Shown one piece after another: positions 51,039 to 59,757 of a stretch of DNA of 64,000 nt. The translations under genes were made by a program, and so were the position numbers. Positions within the stretch are counted from its first letter, which is position 1. The number at the start of each line of letters is the position of its first letter. The stretch is from Pseudonocardia sp. HH130630-07 (GTDB lineage Bacteria > Actinomycetota > Actinomycetes > Mycobacteriales > Pseudonocardiaceae), in the NCBI RefSeq assembly GCF_001698125.1, contig NZ_CP013854.1, positions 4,588,001 to 4,652,000 of the forward strand. Reading direction: 5' to 3'. The notes beneath the pieces are model-generated. The model saw only the letters and a program-made list of their open reading frames with translations. It made no database searches and was not told the origin of the DNA.

Positions 51039-51899
51039 TCACTCGCAGGCGACGCCGTCACCGTCGCGGTCGAGCTTCGCGGCGTACCCGGGCTGTCCGC
51101 GGTACAGCGGGGCCGCTCCGGCCGCGCGCACGGCGGTGCAGTTCTTGTAGTAGGTCGCGCCCCCGGCGGACGGGGCGGGCGCGGCCTCCGGTGCCGGTGC
51201 CGGTGCCGGTGCGGGCCGGGGGGCCGGTGCCGGAGCGGGGGCCGGTGCGGGCCGGGGCGCGGGCCTGGGTGCCGGCCGGGGGGCCTCGGTCTGCGGTGCC
51301 GACTGCGTGACGCCCTGCTCCGGTGCCGCCGTCCGGGGGGTGACCGGTTCCCGGGTGGCGGGCGCCTGTGCGACCGGGGCGGGCGCGTCCCCGCAGTTCC
51401 GCCCGGTCGAGTCGAGCAGCGCGAGATCGGCCAGGTAGGCCGCCGACGCGGTGCTCGAGCCGCGGTGGACGCCGGTGTGTGCGGCCGGGACCATCAGGCG
51501 TCCGACGTCGCCCGCCGCGGTCTCGACGTAGCGGACCTCGTTGCCGTAGTGGTCGCGGTCGACGCCGGGCTCGCGGGTCAGGGTCACCGTCGCCCCGGAC
51601 AGCAGGCGCCGGGCGGCCGCGGTGGCGTCCCGGCCGCCGGGGGTGGCACCGGCGCAGGAGTCGATGCCGATCACCCGGAACCGGCGCTCGCCGGCCCGGA
51701 AGGTGTCGCCACCGGTCACCGCGGTCACGACGACGGTCTCGGCGTCGGCCGCGGGTGCGAGCGTCCCGGCGGCCGGCTCGGCCACGACCGCCCCCGCCGG
51801 GGCGGCGGCGTCGGTGGCCGGGCGCTCCCCGCAGGCGCTGGTGGCCGCGGCGGTGACGGCGAGGACGAGGACGGTGCCGAACAGGCCGAGCTGGGACAC
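51039..51899 (-). CDS. SNase-like lipoprotein with Excalibur domain
   Basis: 286 residues. Lipobox ATSAC gives a lipid anchor at about Cys23. A staphylococcal-nuclease-like domain follows (VVVTAVTGGDTFRAG, RRFRVIGIDS, DHYGNEVRYVETA). The usual PE after GID and the catalytic Arg of the RxGR motif are not conserved, so nuclease activity is doubtful. A Pro/Ala linker (PAPRPAPAPAP repeats, about residues 205-243) leads to an Excalibur calcium-binding domain (NCTAVRAAG, LDRDGDGVACE). Surface-exposed role. Confidence 0.82.
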   Translation of the reverse strand: MSQLGLFGTVLVLAVTAAATSACGERPATDAAAPAGAVVAEPAAGTLAPAADAETVVVTAVTGGDTFRAGERRFRVIGIDSCAGATPGGRDATAAARRLLSGATVTLTREPGVDRDHYGNEVRYVETAAGDVGRLMVPAAHTGVHRGSSTASAAYLADLALLDSTGRNCGDAPAPVAQAPATREPVTPRTAAPEQGVTQSAPQTEAPRPAPRPAPRPAPAPAPAPAPRPAPAPAPAPEAAPAPSAGGATYYKNCTAVRAAGAAPLYRGQPGYAAKLDRDGDGVACE

Positions 51900-52003
51900 G
51901 GTGGTTCCTCCGGGGGAGCGGGTTGCGGCGTCCGGCGGACGCCGGAGACGCCCGCTTCGTCGGCTACCCGTGACCGCTCGTTAACCGAGGGCGACGACGG
52001 TCC

Positions 52004-52468
52004 TCAGAACTGATGACCGGACCGCGGTGGCGGGGTGCGGGACGCCGTGATCACCCGGTCCAGCACCGTGCGCAGCTCCTCCAGCTCGCCCAGCGGCATC
52101 CCCAGCCGTTCCACGATCGCCGCGGGGATCGCCTCCGCCCGCGCCCGCAGCGCCCGCCCGGCGGGGGTGAGCGTGACGGCGAGGGTGCGCTCGTCGCCGG
52201 CGGCCCGGCCGCGCTCCAGCAGGCCGGCCGCCTCCAGGCGCTTGAGCAGCGGGGACAGCGTGCCGGGATCGAGGGCCAGCTCCCGGGCCAGATCGCTCCC
52301 GGAACGTGGCGAGCGCTCCCACAGGGCGAGCAGGACCAGGTACTGCGGGTGGGTCAGGCCCATCGGTTCCAGCAGCGGCCGGTACAGCGCGATCACGTTC
52401 CGCGCCGCGACGGCGAGCGCGTAGCAGACCTGCCGGTCCAGCCGGAGGAGGTCGGTGTCGCTGTCCAC
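52004..52468 (-). CDS. MarR/OhrR-family redox-sensing regulator
   Basis: 154 residues. The N-terminus LRLDRQVCYALAVAARNVIA matches OhrR, whose reactive Cys in the same position is oxidised by organic hydroperoxides; then LLEPMGLTHPQYLVLLALWE and the winged helix (LARELALDPGTLSPLLKRLE). GTG start. Divergent from the DUF5313 gene, with a perfect 12-bp palindrome between. No ohr peroxidase gene adjoins it, which is unusual for OhrR. Confidence 0.88.
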   Translation of the reverse strand: MDSDTDLLRLDRQVCYALAVAARNVIALYRPLLEPMGLTHPQYLVLLALWERSPRSGSDLARELALDPGTLSPLLKRLEAAGLLERGRAAGDERTLAVTLTPAGRALRARAEAIPAAIVERLGMPLGELEELRTVLDRVITASRTPPPRSGHQF

Positions 52469-52487
52469 GGTCCGGCATCGTACATTG

Positions 52488-52499
52488 TTGGTGCACCAA
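52488..52499. promoter_or_regulatory. MarR-type operator TTGGTGCACCAA
   Basis: Perfect 12-bp palindrome centred between the OhrR-like gene (20 bp away) and the DUF5313 gene (18 bp away), placed to repress both. Confidence 0.7.
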
Positions 52500-52516
52500 G
52501 GATTGGGGGACCAACC

Positions 52517-52909
52517 GTGGACGTGCCGATCCGGCCGAACCCGCTGCGCTGGTTGCTGTACGCGTTCGGCGCCGGGCTGCCCGACCGGCACCGGACGTGG
52601 GTCGTGCACGACGTGACCGTGCCGACCTGGCAGCTGCGCCACCTGCTGCGGACGACCGTGCAGCTGGCGCCGATCGGTGTGGTGCTCTACCTCGCGATCC
52701 CCGGCCCGGCCTACGTCCGGGCGCTGTCGGTGCTGGCCGGGGCGCTGATCGGCTACTTCTACTCGCTCGCCTACATGCAGGAGTCCGCCGAGCACCGGGT
52801 GCTCAAGGCCGGGTACCCGGTCGGGCACGCCGCCGCCGTCCGGGCGGCGGCGGGCGCGGCCGACCGGACCGCGGCGCAGGAGCGCTACGAACGCCGCTGG
52901 CGCGGCTGA
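52517..52909 (+). CDS. DUF5313 membrane protein
   Basis: 130 residues with two hydrophobic helices and the family pattern RPNPLRWLLYAFGAGLPDRH, WVVHDVTVPTWQLRHLLRT, IGYFYSLAYMQESAEHRVLK. Found only in actinobacteria; function unknown. The GTG at 52517 sits just past the operator, so it should be controlled by the OhrR-like protein, suggesting a link with oxidative stress. Confidence 0.82.
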   Translation: MDVPIRPNPLRWLLYAFGAGLPDRHRTWVVHDVTVPTWQLRHLLRTTVQLAPIGVVLYLAIPGPAYVRALSVLAGALIGYFYSLAYMQESAEHRVLKAGYPVGHAAAVRAAAGAADRTAAQERYERRWRG

Positions 52910-52915
52910 GCGGGC

Positions 52916-53680
52916 TCAGCCGCCGAGGAACGCCCGCCGCACCTCCGGGTCGTCGAGCAGCTCCCGGCCGGTACCGGTGTGGCTGGTCCGGCCGCGCTCG
53001 ACGACGTAGCCGCGGTCGGCGATGGCCAGCGCGGACCGGGCGTTCTGCTCGACCATCAGGAAGGTCAGCCCCGCCTGATCGCGCAGCTCGAGGAGCTGGG
53101 CGAAGACCTCGCCGACCAGCTTGGGCGACAGCCCGACCGACGGCTCGTCCATCAGGATCATCGTCGGGTCGAGCATCAGCGACCGGCCGATCTCCAGCGC
53201 CCGCCGCTCGCCCCCGGACAGCGACCCGGCGAGCTGGTCGCGCCGCTCGCGCAACCGCGGGAACAGGTCGAACACCTCGTCGATGCGCCGCCGGATCCGG
53301 GCCCGGTCCCGTTCGAGGTACATGCCGAGCTCCAGGTTCTCGTGCACGCTCATCTCCCCGAACACCGTGGAGAGCTGCGGGACCAGCGCCATCCCGGAGC
53401 GGAGCAGCCGGTCCGGAGCCTGGCCGGTGACGTCGCGGCCGGCGAAGGACACCCGGCCCAGCCGGGGCCGGACGAGGCCGTAGATGGCCCGGAACACCGT
53501 CGACTTCCCGGACCCGTTCGGACCGACGATGCAGACGATCTCGCCCGGGTGCACCTGCAGCGAGACGTCGTGCAGGATGTCGAACCCGCCGTACCCGCCG
53601 GTGACCCCCTGCACGTCCAGCAGCGGTGCGCCGGTCGCCCCGGCGGCGGCCCGGCCGGTCTCAGGCTCCGAGATAGGCAT
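52916..53680 (-). CDS. livF: ABC importer ATPase (LivF-type)
   Basis: 254 residues: Walker A GPNGSGKST, signature LSGGERRALEIGR, Walker B MILMDEPSVGLSP. A HAAT-family ATPase. Its start overlaps the end of livG by 20 bp. Last gene of the importer operon. Confidence 0.9.
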   Translation of the reverse strand: MPISEPETGRAAAGATGAPLLDVQGVTGGYGGFDILHDVSLQVHPGEIVCIVGPNGSGKSTVFRAIYGLVRPRLGRVSFAGRDVTGQAPDRLLRSGMALVPQLSTVFGEMSVHENLELGMYLERDRARIRRRIDEVFDLFPRLRERRDQLAGSLSGGERRALEIGRSLMLDPTMILMDEPSVGLSPKLVGEVFAQLLELRDQAGLTFLMVEQNARSALAIADRGYVVERGRTSHTGTGRELLDDPEVRRAFLGG

Positions 53681-54416
53681 CGACGACCTCCTGGTTCTCG
53701 CGGATCTCGGCCGGGGTGCCCTCGGCCAGCACGGTCCCGGTCTCCATGACGACGATCCGGTCGGCGAGGCCGAAGATGAAGTCGACGTTGTGCTCGACGA
53801 CCAGGAACGCGACCCGCTCCTGCTCGCGCATCGTCAGCACGTACTGCCGCAGCTTCTGGACCAGGGTCGGGTTCACCCCGGAGGCGGCCTCGTCGAGCAG
53901 CACCAGCCGGGGCCGCGCCACGAGCGCCATGACCAGTTCCAGCAACCGCTTCTGCCCGCCGGAGAGGTTCCCGGCCGGGGTGCGCGCCAGCCGGGTCATC
54001 TCGGTGGTCTCCAGCAGCTCGGCCACCCGCTCGCGGGTGGCCGCCTCCGGCCCGCGCAGCAGGCCGAGCGCCGGGACCGTCGTCCAGTCCCTGGCCAGCA
54101 GGGCGTTCTCCCGGACGGTCAGCTCCGGGAAGACCCGGACGTTCTGGAAGGTGCGCCCGATCCCGCGCCGGGCCGCCCTCGACGCCCGCAGCCGGTCCAG
54201 CGACCGGCCCTCGAACTCGATCGAGCCGCCGTCGAGGGGCAGGTCGCGGGAGACGCAGCCGAGCATCGTGGACTTGCCGGAGCCGTTGGGCCCGATCAGC
54301 CCGACGATCTCGCCGCGGTCGACGTGCAGGTCCACCCCGTCGACGGCGACGAGGCCGCCGAACCGCTTGCGGACCCCGCTGGCGCGCAGCAGCGGCTCCG
54401 CCGTCGTGCCGGTCAT
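53661..54416 (-). CDS. livG: ABC importer ATPase (LivG-type)
   Basis: 251 residues: Walker A GPNGSGKST, signature LSGGQKRLLELVM, Walker B LVLLDEAASGVNP, where Pro is usual after DE, and the C-terminal BCA_ABC_TP_C end (EIRENQEVVDAYLGA). ATG at 54414-54416 overlaps the livM stop (ATGA). Confidence 0.9.
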   Translation of the reverse strand: MTGTTAEPLLRASGVRKRFGGLVAVDGVDLHVDRGEIVGLIGPNGSGKSTMLGCVSRDLPLDGGSIEFEGRSLDRLRASRAARRGIGRTFQNVRVFPELTVRENALLARDWTTVPALGLLRGPEAATRERVAELLETTEMTRLARTPAGNLSGGQKRLLELVMALVARPRLVLLDEAASGVNPTLVQKLRQYVLTMREQERVAFLVVEHNVDFIFGLADRIVVMETGTVLAEGTPAEIRENQEVVDAYLGA

Positions 54417-55540
54417 CGCCGGGCCTCCCGATCGTCGCTGTCGCTGTCGCTGTCGCCGGAGCCGGGATCGGCCACCGGGTCGTACGCGGCGTGGTCGCGC
54501 ATCCCGAACCGCCGGCGCAGCCGCAGCACCGCCCGGCCGGCGGCGCTGCGCTCGCCCCGCTGCAGGGTCCCGGCGATGCCCTCCGGCAGGAACAGCACGA
54601 TCAGCACCAGCGTCAGGCCGAACCAGACGAGGAACAGCCCGCTGGAGTCGTTGGCCCAGAAGGTGTCCTGCAGCACCAGGTACACCGCGGCGCCGACCGC
54701 CGGCCCCCAGGTGGTCCCGAGCCCGCCGAGCGTGGCCATCACGGCCACGGTGATCAGGAAGTCCTCGCGGAACAGGATGTTCGGGTCGACGAACGTGGTC
54801 TGGTACGCCCAGAACGACCCGACGACGCCGGTGATCGCGGCGGCCAGGGAGAACACGACGAGCTTGACCGCGGTGGTGTTGATGCCGCGGGCCTCCGCGC
54901 CGGCCTCGTCGTCGCGGATCGCGAGCAGCGAGGCACCGAGCTGGCTGCGTCGCAGCCCGACGGCCAGCGCGACCACGGCGACCGCGCCGATGAGGAACAT
55001 GTAGAAGAACCAGTTGCGGTCGACGAGCGCGTCGATGACCAGCCCGCTCGCGCCGCCGGTGACCGGTTTCCAGATGAACGCGAACTCGCGCATGCTGAGG
55101 AACGCGCCGAGCATCGCGATCGAGAAGTAGACCCCGCGCAGCCGCAGCAGCGGCCAGCCGATCAGTGCGGCGAACGCGGCGCAGCCCAGCGCGGCCACCG
55201 GCAGCGTCGCCCCGAAGCCCCAGTCGTGGCGGGTCATGAGGTAGCCGGTCACGTAGCCGCCGACGCCGAAGTGCACGCCGTGGCCGAAGTCGACGTAGCC
55301 GGTGAAACCGGAGATGAGGTTCCAGCTCGTCCCGATGATCACCCACATCAGGATGGTGCTGACGGTCAGCACCGCGCTGTCGTTCGGCGCGTACCAGGGG
55401 AACAGCCACAGCGCCGTCACCCCGGCGGCGAGCAGGGCGAGCCGCAGCAGCGTCGCCCGCCCCGGCCCGCGGCGCGCCGGGGCCCGGCCGGGGGCCCGCA
55501 CACCGCCTGCGGTGGCGGCGGAGTTCGCGGTCGAGGTCAT
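54413..55540 (-). CDS. livM: ABC importer permease (LivM-type)
   Basis: 375 residues with about ten helices and the LivM hallmarks LISGFTGYVDFGHGVHFGVG and YVTGYLMTRHDWGFG, plus RDDEAGAEARGINTTAVKL, the cytoplasmic coupling loop. The C-terminus is Asp/Ser-rich (DSDSDSDD). 25 bp after livH. Confidence 0.9.
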   Translation of the reverse strand: MTSTANSAATAGGVRAPGRAPARRGPGRATLLRLALLAAGVTALWLFPWYAPNDSAVLTVSTILMWVIIGTSWNLISGFTGYVDFGHGVHFGVGGYVTGYLMTRHDWGFGATLPVAALGCAAFAALIGWPLLRLRGVYFSIAMLGAFLSMREFAFIWKPVTGGASGLVIDALVDRNWFFYMFLIGAVAVVALAVGLRRSQLGASLLAIRDDEAGAEARGINTTAVKLVVFSLAAAITGVVGSFWAYQTTFVDPNILFREDFLITVAVMATLGGLGTTWGPAVGAAVYLVLQDTFWANDSSGLFLVWFGLTLVLIVLFLPEGIAGTLQRGERSAAGRAVLRLRRRFGMRDHAAYDPVADPGSGDSDSDSDDREARR

Positions 55541-55565
55541 GAGGTCTCCTCCTTCGCCGGCGGCC

Positions 55566-56450
55566 TCATGCGCGCGCCTGTGCGGACGACCGGTTCAGCC
55601 CGTCGGACCGGACCGCGAGTACCAGGACGACCAGCACGAACGACGCCGCGACGCCGAGCCCGGTGCCGATCCCCGGCACGTAGGACGCCAGCGTCGCCTC
55701 GACGATGCCGATCACCAGCGCCGCGGCCACCGTCCCGCCGACCCGGCCGGCCCCGCCGAGCACGATGATCACGAAGGCCTTGAGCGTGAACAGCGGACCC
55801 ATCGCCGGGGTGAAGTTCTGGGTGGCGCTGAACAGCACCCCGGCGCCGAGCGCCAGCGCCGTGCCGAACGCGAACGCCCTGGCGTAGGTGCGGTCGATGT
55901 CGATGCCGACGATCCGGGCCGCCTCGGTGTTCTGCGCGGCAGCCCGCATCGCCTTGCCGGTGCGGGTGTGGCGCAGCAGCGCCACGACGGCGACCATCAC
56001 GACCAGCGCGGCGCCGAGCATCACCAGCCGCGGGGTGACGACGCGCAGGCCGAGCACCTCCACGACACCGTCGGAGAAGACCGACGGGGTCAGCTTCGGC
56101 GTCGTGGTGAACAGCCGGACCATCAGGCCCTGCAGCACGAACGCGAGGCCGAAGGTGAGCAGCAGCGCCATCAGCCGGGGCCGTTCGACGACCCGCAGGA
56201 CGGTGACCCTGGCCAGCAGCAGCCCGGCCCCGTACCCGGCGACCATCACCAGGGGCAGCGCGAGCAGCGGGTCGAGCCCGAGCCAGGTGTGCGCGCTCCA
56301 CGCCAGGTAGGCGCCGACCAGCACCATCTCGCCGTGCGCCAGGTTGATCACCCGCATCACGCCGAACACCAGCGACAGGCCCTGCGCCATCAGCGCGTAG
56401 AAGCCGCCGATCACCAGCCCGTCGACGAGGACCTGTACCGCGCCGCTCAC
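55566..56450 (-). CDS. livH: ABC importer permease (LivH-type)
   Basis: 294 residues, about eight helices: LVIGGFYALMAQGLSLVFGV, MRVINLAHGEMVLVGAYLAW and the coupling loop RAAAQNTEAARIVGIDIDRT. GTG 56448-56450 overlaps the stop of the binding-protein gene (4 bp), and this start is preferred because the first helix begins at residue 5. Confidence 0.9.
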   Translation of the reverse strand: MSGAVQVLVDGLVIGGFYALMAQGLSLVFGVMRVINLAHGEMVLVGAYLAWSAHTWLGLDPLLALPLVMVAGYGAGLLLARVTVLRVVERPRLMALLLTFGLAFVLQGLMVRLFTTTPKLTPSVFSDGVVEVLGLRVVTPRLVMLGAALVVMVAVVALLRHTRTGKAMRAAAQNTEAARIVGIDIDRTYARAFAFGTALALGAGVLFSATQNFTPAMGPLFTLKAFVIIVLGGAGRVGGTVAAALVIGIVEATLASYVPGIGTGLGVAASFVLVVLVLAVRSDGLNRSSAQARA

Positions 56451-57712
56451 CGCTCGCTCCAGTCGCGCATCGGGCGGAACTCCGCACCGGCCGCGTCCGG
56501 CGGGGCGATGATCTGCCGCCGGCCGTCCGGGCCGACCTGCAGGGTCAGCATCTCCCGGCCGATGTTCGCCCCGGCCAGCCCGCTCGGGTCGTCCGGCCCG
56601 GAGAAGTCGATCGGTCCGAAGAAGCAGGTGAACTCCAGGTCCACCAGGGTGCGCCGGACGGTCTCGGTGTCGGTCGTGCCCGCGGTCTCCAGCGCGCGCT
56701 GCAGCGAGTACGCGGCCGCGGCGGCCCCGGCGGACAGGTACGAGGGGTCCTCGGCGAACCGCGTCCGGTACTCCTGCGCGAACTGCTCGGCGGTGCCGAA
56801 GAACGGGTCGGCGTAGGCGACCGAGGGCTCCCACTGGGTGGGCGCCATGATCCCGGCGGCGACGTCGAGCCCGAGCTGCTCGACGAACGCGCTCTCGGTC
56901 GGCGCCTGCACCATCAGGGTCTCCGGGGCCCAGCCGATGTCGCGCAGCGTGCGGGTCGCCAGCACCCCCAGCACGCTGGTGCCGGCCTCGACGAACACGT
57001 CCGGCCGGTCGGCGGCGATCTGGGTCAGCGCGCCGCGCACGTCGGTGGCGGTCGAGGGGACCGCCTGCACGGAGGTGACCGTCATCCCGAGGCGCCGGGC
57101 GTTGGCGAGGGTGGCGTCCCGGACGTCGATCATCGGGGCGTCGTCGGTGTGCATGATCCCGACCGAGCGCGCGCCGCGGGCGTGCAGCAGGTCCAGGCCG
57201 GACGTCGTGTACTGCGAGGTCAGGCTGAGCGGGCTGAAGACGTAGTCGTTGCCCTGCTCGAAGACGCTGTTCGCCGCCGCGCCACCGGCGAACATGATCG
57301 TGCGGTACTGGCGGGCGATCGCCGACGTGGCGATGGTCAGCCCGGAGGAGTAGGGCCCGAAGACGAAGTCGACCTCGTCCTCGCTGATCAGTCGCTGGAC
57401 CAGGCGGATCGCGGTCTCCGGGTCGGACTGGTCGTCGTAGTAGACGACCTCGACCGGGCGGCGGACGCCGTCCATCATGATGCCGCCGGACTCGGCGACC
57501 TTCTGTTCCCACAGCTCGTAGCCGTGCCGCACCGAGGTCCCCTCGACGCTGTAGGTGCCGGTGCGGGAGACGGCCACGCCGACGCGCACCGGCCCCCCGT
57601 CGTCCACCCGGTGGCTGATCTCCGACGGTTTCATGCAGCCGACCGTCACGGCCATGCAGGCGATCGTCGCGAGTACCAGCGGTATCCGAGCGCGCATCCC
57701 CACTCCCGTCAT
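56447..57712 (-). CDS. ABC importer substrate-binding lipoprotein (LivJ/HAAT-type)
   Basis: 421 residues. Lipobox VTVGC (Cys26) anchors it outside. The Peripla_BP_6 fold shows PVRVGVAVSRTGTYSVEGTS, VYYDDQSDPETAIRLVQRLI, and GPYSSGLTIATSAIARQYRT. First gene of the importer operon and divergent from the CitE-like lyase. With hydantoinase and LLM genes nearby the ligand may be an amide or cyclic ureide rather than leucine; inference. Confidence 0.9.
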   Translation of the reverse strand: MTGVGMRARIPLVLATIACMAVTVGCMKPSEISHRVDDGGPVRVGVAVSRTGTYSVEGTSVRHGYELWEQKVAESGGIMMDGVRRPVEVVYYDDQSDPETAIRLVQRLISEDEVDFVFGPYSSGLTIATSAIARQYRTIMFAGGAAANSVFEQGNDYVFSPLSLTSQYTTSGLDLLHARGARSVGIMHTDDAPMIDVRDATLANARRLGMTVTSVQAVPSTATDVRGALTQIAADRPDVFVEAGTSVLGVLATRTLRDIGWAPETLMVQAPTESAFVEQLGLDVAAGIMAPTQWEPSVAYADPFFGTAEQFAQEYRTRFAEDPSYLSAGAAAAAYSLQRALETAGTTDTETVRRTLVDLEFTCFFGPIDFSGPDDPSGLAGANIGREMLTLQVGPDGRRQIIAPPDAAGAEFRPMRDWSER

Positions 57713-57819
57713 CGTTGGCGGTGATGGCCGACACGTTAAATATCAGATGTATTGCGAACAAGGGTTTCGGGTCGGGATCTGAGCTGGACAGCAAAAAGTC
57801 AGATCTTTATGGTCGAGGA
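57713..57819. promoter_or_regulatory. divergent promoter region, importer / CitE-like lyase
   Basis: AT-rich for this genome. TCAGAT occurs at 57743-57748 and 57799-57804 with similar AT-rich flanks (TTAAATATCAGATGTATT; AAAAAGTCAGATCTTTAT), suggesting paired sites for a regulator outside the window. Confidence 0.5.
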
Positions 57820-58650
57820 GTGCTGACCATCGCCGCCTCGGCCACGTTCCTGTTCGTACCCGGTGCCCGGCCGGACCGTTTCGACAAGGCGGTGGCCAGC
57901 GGGGCGGACGTCGTCGTACTCGACCTGGAGGACGCCGTCGCCCCGGACGGGAAGGACGCCGCCCGCGCCGACGTCGCGGCCTGGCTCGCGACGGGTGCCC
58001 GGGCGATGGTGCGGCTCAACGGCACCGGCACCCCCTGGCACGCCGACGACGTCGCCGCGGTCTCCCGGGCCGGCTGCCCGGTGATGCTGCCGAAGGCCGA
58101 GTCCGGCCGCCAGGTCGCGGAGCTGGCGGCCGCGCTGCCGCCCGGGACGTCGATCGTCCCGCTGGTCGAGACCGCCCGTGGCGTCCGGCGGGCCGAGGAG
58201 ATCTGTGCCGCGCCCGGTGTCGTCCGGCCGGCCTTCGGCAGCGTCGATCTCGCCGTGGACCTGCAGGTCGACCACACCGACGACGACGCGCTGCGGACCG
58301 CGCGCAGCGAGCTGGTGCTGGGCGCGCGCTCCGCCGGCGTGTCGGCCCCGGTCGACGGCGTGACGACCGCGGTGCGCGACGCCGACCGGCTGCGGGCCGA
58401 CACCGTCGCCGGGCTCGCGCTCGGGCTGACGGCCAAGCTCTGCATCCACCCCGCGCAGGTCGACGTGGTCGCCGCGGCGCTGCGTCCGACACCGGAACAG
58501 CTGGACCGGGCCAGGGCCGTGGTCGGGGCGGCGCGGGCGGGCGCCGTCGCGGTGCTCGACGGGGCGCTGGTCGACAAGCCGGTGGTCGACCGGGCCCGTG
58601 CGCTGCTGGCCAGGGCGGGGGAGAGCGTCGACCCCGACGGGACGCACTGA
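57820..58650 (+). CDS. CitE-like lyase (HpcH/HpaI aldolase family)
   Basis: 276-residue TIM-barrel enzyme: FLFVPGARPDRFDKAVASGA, VVVLDLEDAVAPDGKDAAR with the acid residues that bind Mg2+, VRLNGTGTPWHADDV, PKAES and FGSVDLAVDL. Members cleave citryl-CoA, malyl-CoA or related thioesters. GTG at 57820 after GAGGA-like sequence. Divergent from the importer and convergent with the LLM operon; a role in breaking down the imported compound is inferred. Confidence 0.88.
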   Translation: MLTIAASATFLFVPGARPDRFDKAVASGADVVVLDLEDAVAPDGKDAARADVAAWLATGARAMVRLNGTGTPWHADDVAAVSRAGCPVMLPKAESGRQVAELAAALPPGTSIVPLVETARGVRRAEEICAAPGVVRPAFGSVDLAVDLQVDHTDDDALRTARSELVLGARSAGVSAPVDGVTTAVRDADRLRADTVAGLALGLTAKLCIHPAQVDVVAAALRPTPEQLDRARAVVGAARAGAVAVLDGALVDKPVVDRARALLARAGESVDPDGTH

Positions 58651-58689
58651 CCCCCGGCCCGGCGCCGTGCGGGCCCCGCACGGGACGGG

Positions 58690-59757
58690 TCAGCGGGCAC
58701 GGTCGGCCGCGCCCCCGGCGGGCTCCGGCCGTGCCGCGGGTGCGGCCCGCAGGACCGGTGCCACCTCGCGGCACAGCAGGTCCAGCGAGGCGAGCGCGTC
58801 GGCGACCGGCATCCCGGCCCAGTCGGTGCGCAGCACGAGGTGGTCGACCCCGATCTCGTCGCGCCAGGGCAGCAGCGCGGCGAGGCAGTCCTCCGGCGTG
58901 CCGATCACGAACCGGTCGGCGGCCAGGTCGTCGTACCCCGTGCGGAACGACTCGTTGCCGGGCAGCACCCGGTCCTGGCCCCAGTCGGCGTAGACCTCGT
59001 ACTTGGCGCCCAGGAACGGCCGCGCCAGCTCGACGGCCCGCTCCCGGGTGGGCGCGCAGTAGACCTCGCGCATCAGCGGCAGCTCGCCCAGCGGCCCGCG
59101 CCCGTGGCGGGCGCGCTCGTCGTGGAACAACCCCAGCTGGCGGCGCACCGTGGCGGTCGTGGCGTGCGGGTTGATCATCCAGGTGTCGGCGAGCCGGGCC
59201 GCCCGGCGGACGGCGCCGTCGGAGTTCGCCGCCATCCACACCGGCGGTGCCGACGCGGGCAGCGTCGTCGCGCGCACCCCGTCGAGGCGGCACCACGGCA
59301 GGTCCGCGTGCACGTCCTCGCCGGACCACAGCTCCCGCACGATCCGCAGGTTCCCGGTGAACCGGCGGACCTTGTCCCGCGGGTCGATGCCGAACGCGGC
59401 GTACTCGGTCTCCCGGTAGCCGAGCCCGACGCCGAACACCGACCGCCCGCCGGCGACCACGTCCAGCCCGGCGTAGCTCTCCGCGGTGTCCACCGGATTG
59501 TGCAGCGCGAGCAGGTGGATGCCGGTGCCGATCCGCATGCCGCCCGCCTCGGCGGCGACCCGGGCCAGCCAGGGCAGCGGCTGGATGTGCGAGAACGACT
59601 CCGGGAGGTGGTGCTGCCCGGCGAACACCGAGTCGAGGCCGCCGTCGCGGGCCGCCCGCAGCAGCTGCAGCTGCTCGTCCAGCGCACGCAGCGGGTCCCG
59701 GCCCGCCGGCTGCTGGTGGGTGAGGAACACCCCCACCTGCACCGCCCGCTCAGCCAC
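58690..59757 (-). CDS. LLM-class flavin-dependent oxidoreductase
   Basis: 355 residues, bacterial luciferase-like TIM barrel: VGVFLTHQQPAGRDPLRALD, FAGQHHLPESFSHIQPLPWL, GTGIHLLALHNPVDTAESYA and GGRSVFGVGLGYRETEYAAF. Such enzymes use FMNH2 or F420. GTG at 59755-59757 overlaps the end of hyuB by 8 bp, so it is the last gene of the hydantoinase operon. A ring-opening or oxygenating step is plausible. Confidence 0.88.
   Translation of the reverse strand: MAERAVQVGVFLTHQQPAGRDPLRALDEQLQLLRAARDGGLDSVFAGQHHLPESFSHIQPLPWLARVAAEAGGMRIGTGIHLLALHNPVDTAESYAGLDVVAGGRSVFGVGLGYRETEYAAFGIDPRDKVRRFTGNLRIVRELWSGEDVHADLPWCRLDGVRATTLPASAPPVWMAANSDGAVRRAARLADTWMINPHATTATVRRQLGLFHDERARHGRGPLGELPLMREVYCAPTRERAVELARPFLGAKYEVYADWGQDRVLPGNESFRTGYDDLAADRFVIGTPEDCLAALLPWRDEIGVDHLVLRTDWAGMPVADALASLDLLCREVAPVLRAAPAARPEPAGGAADRAR

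Noticed and set aside
51181..51290. Pro/Ala repeats as a separate repeat element
   Set aside because: They code for the flexible linker of the SNase-like lipoprotein, an ordinary low-complexity stalk.
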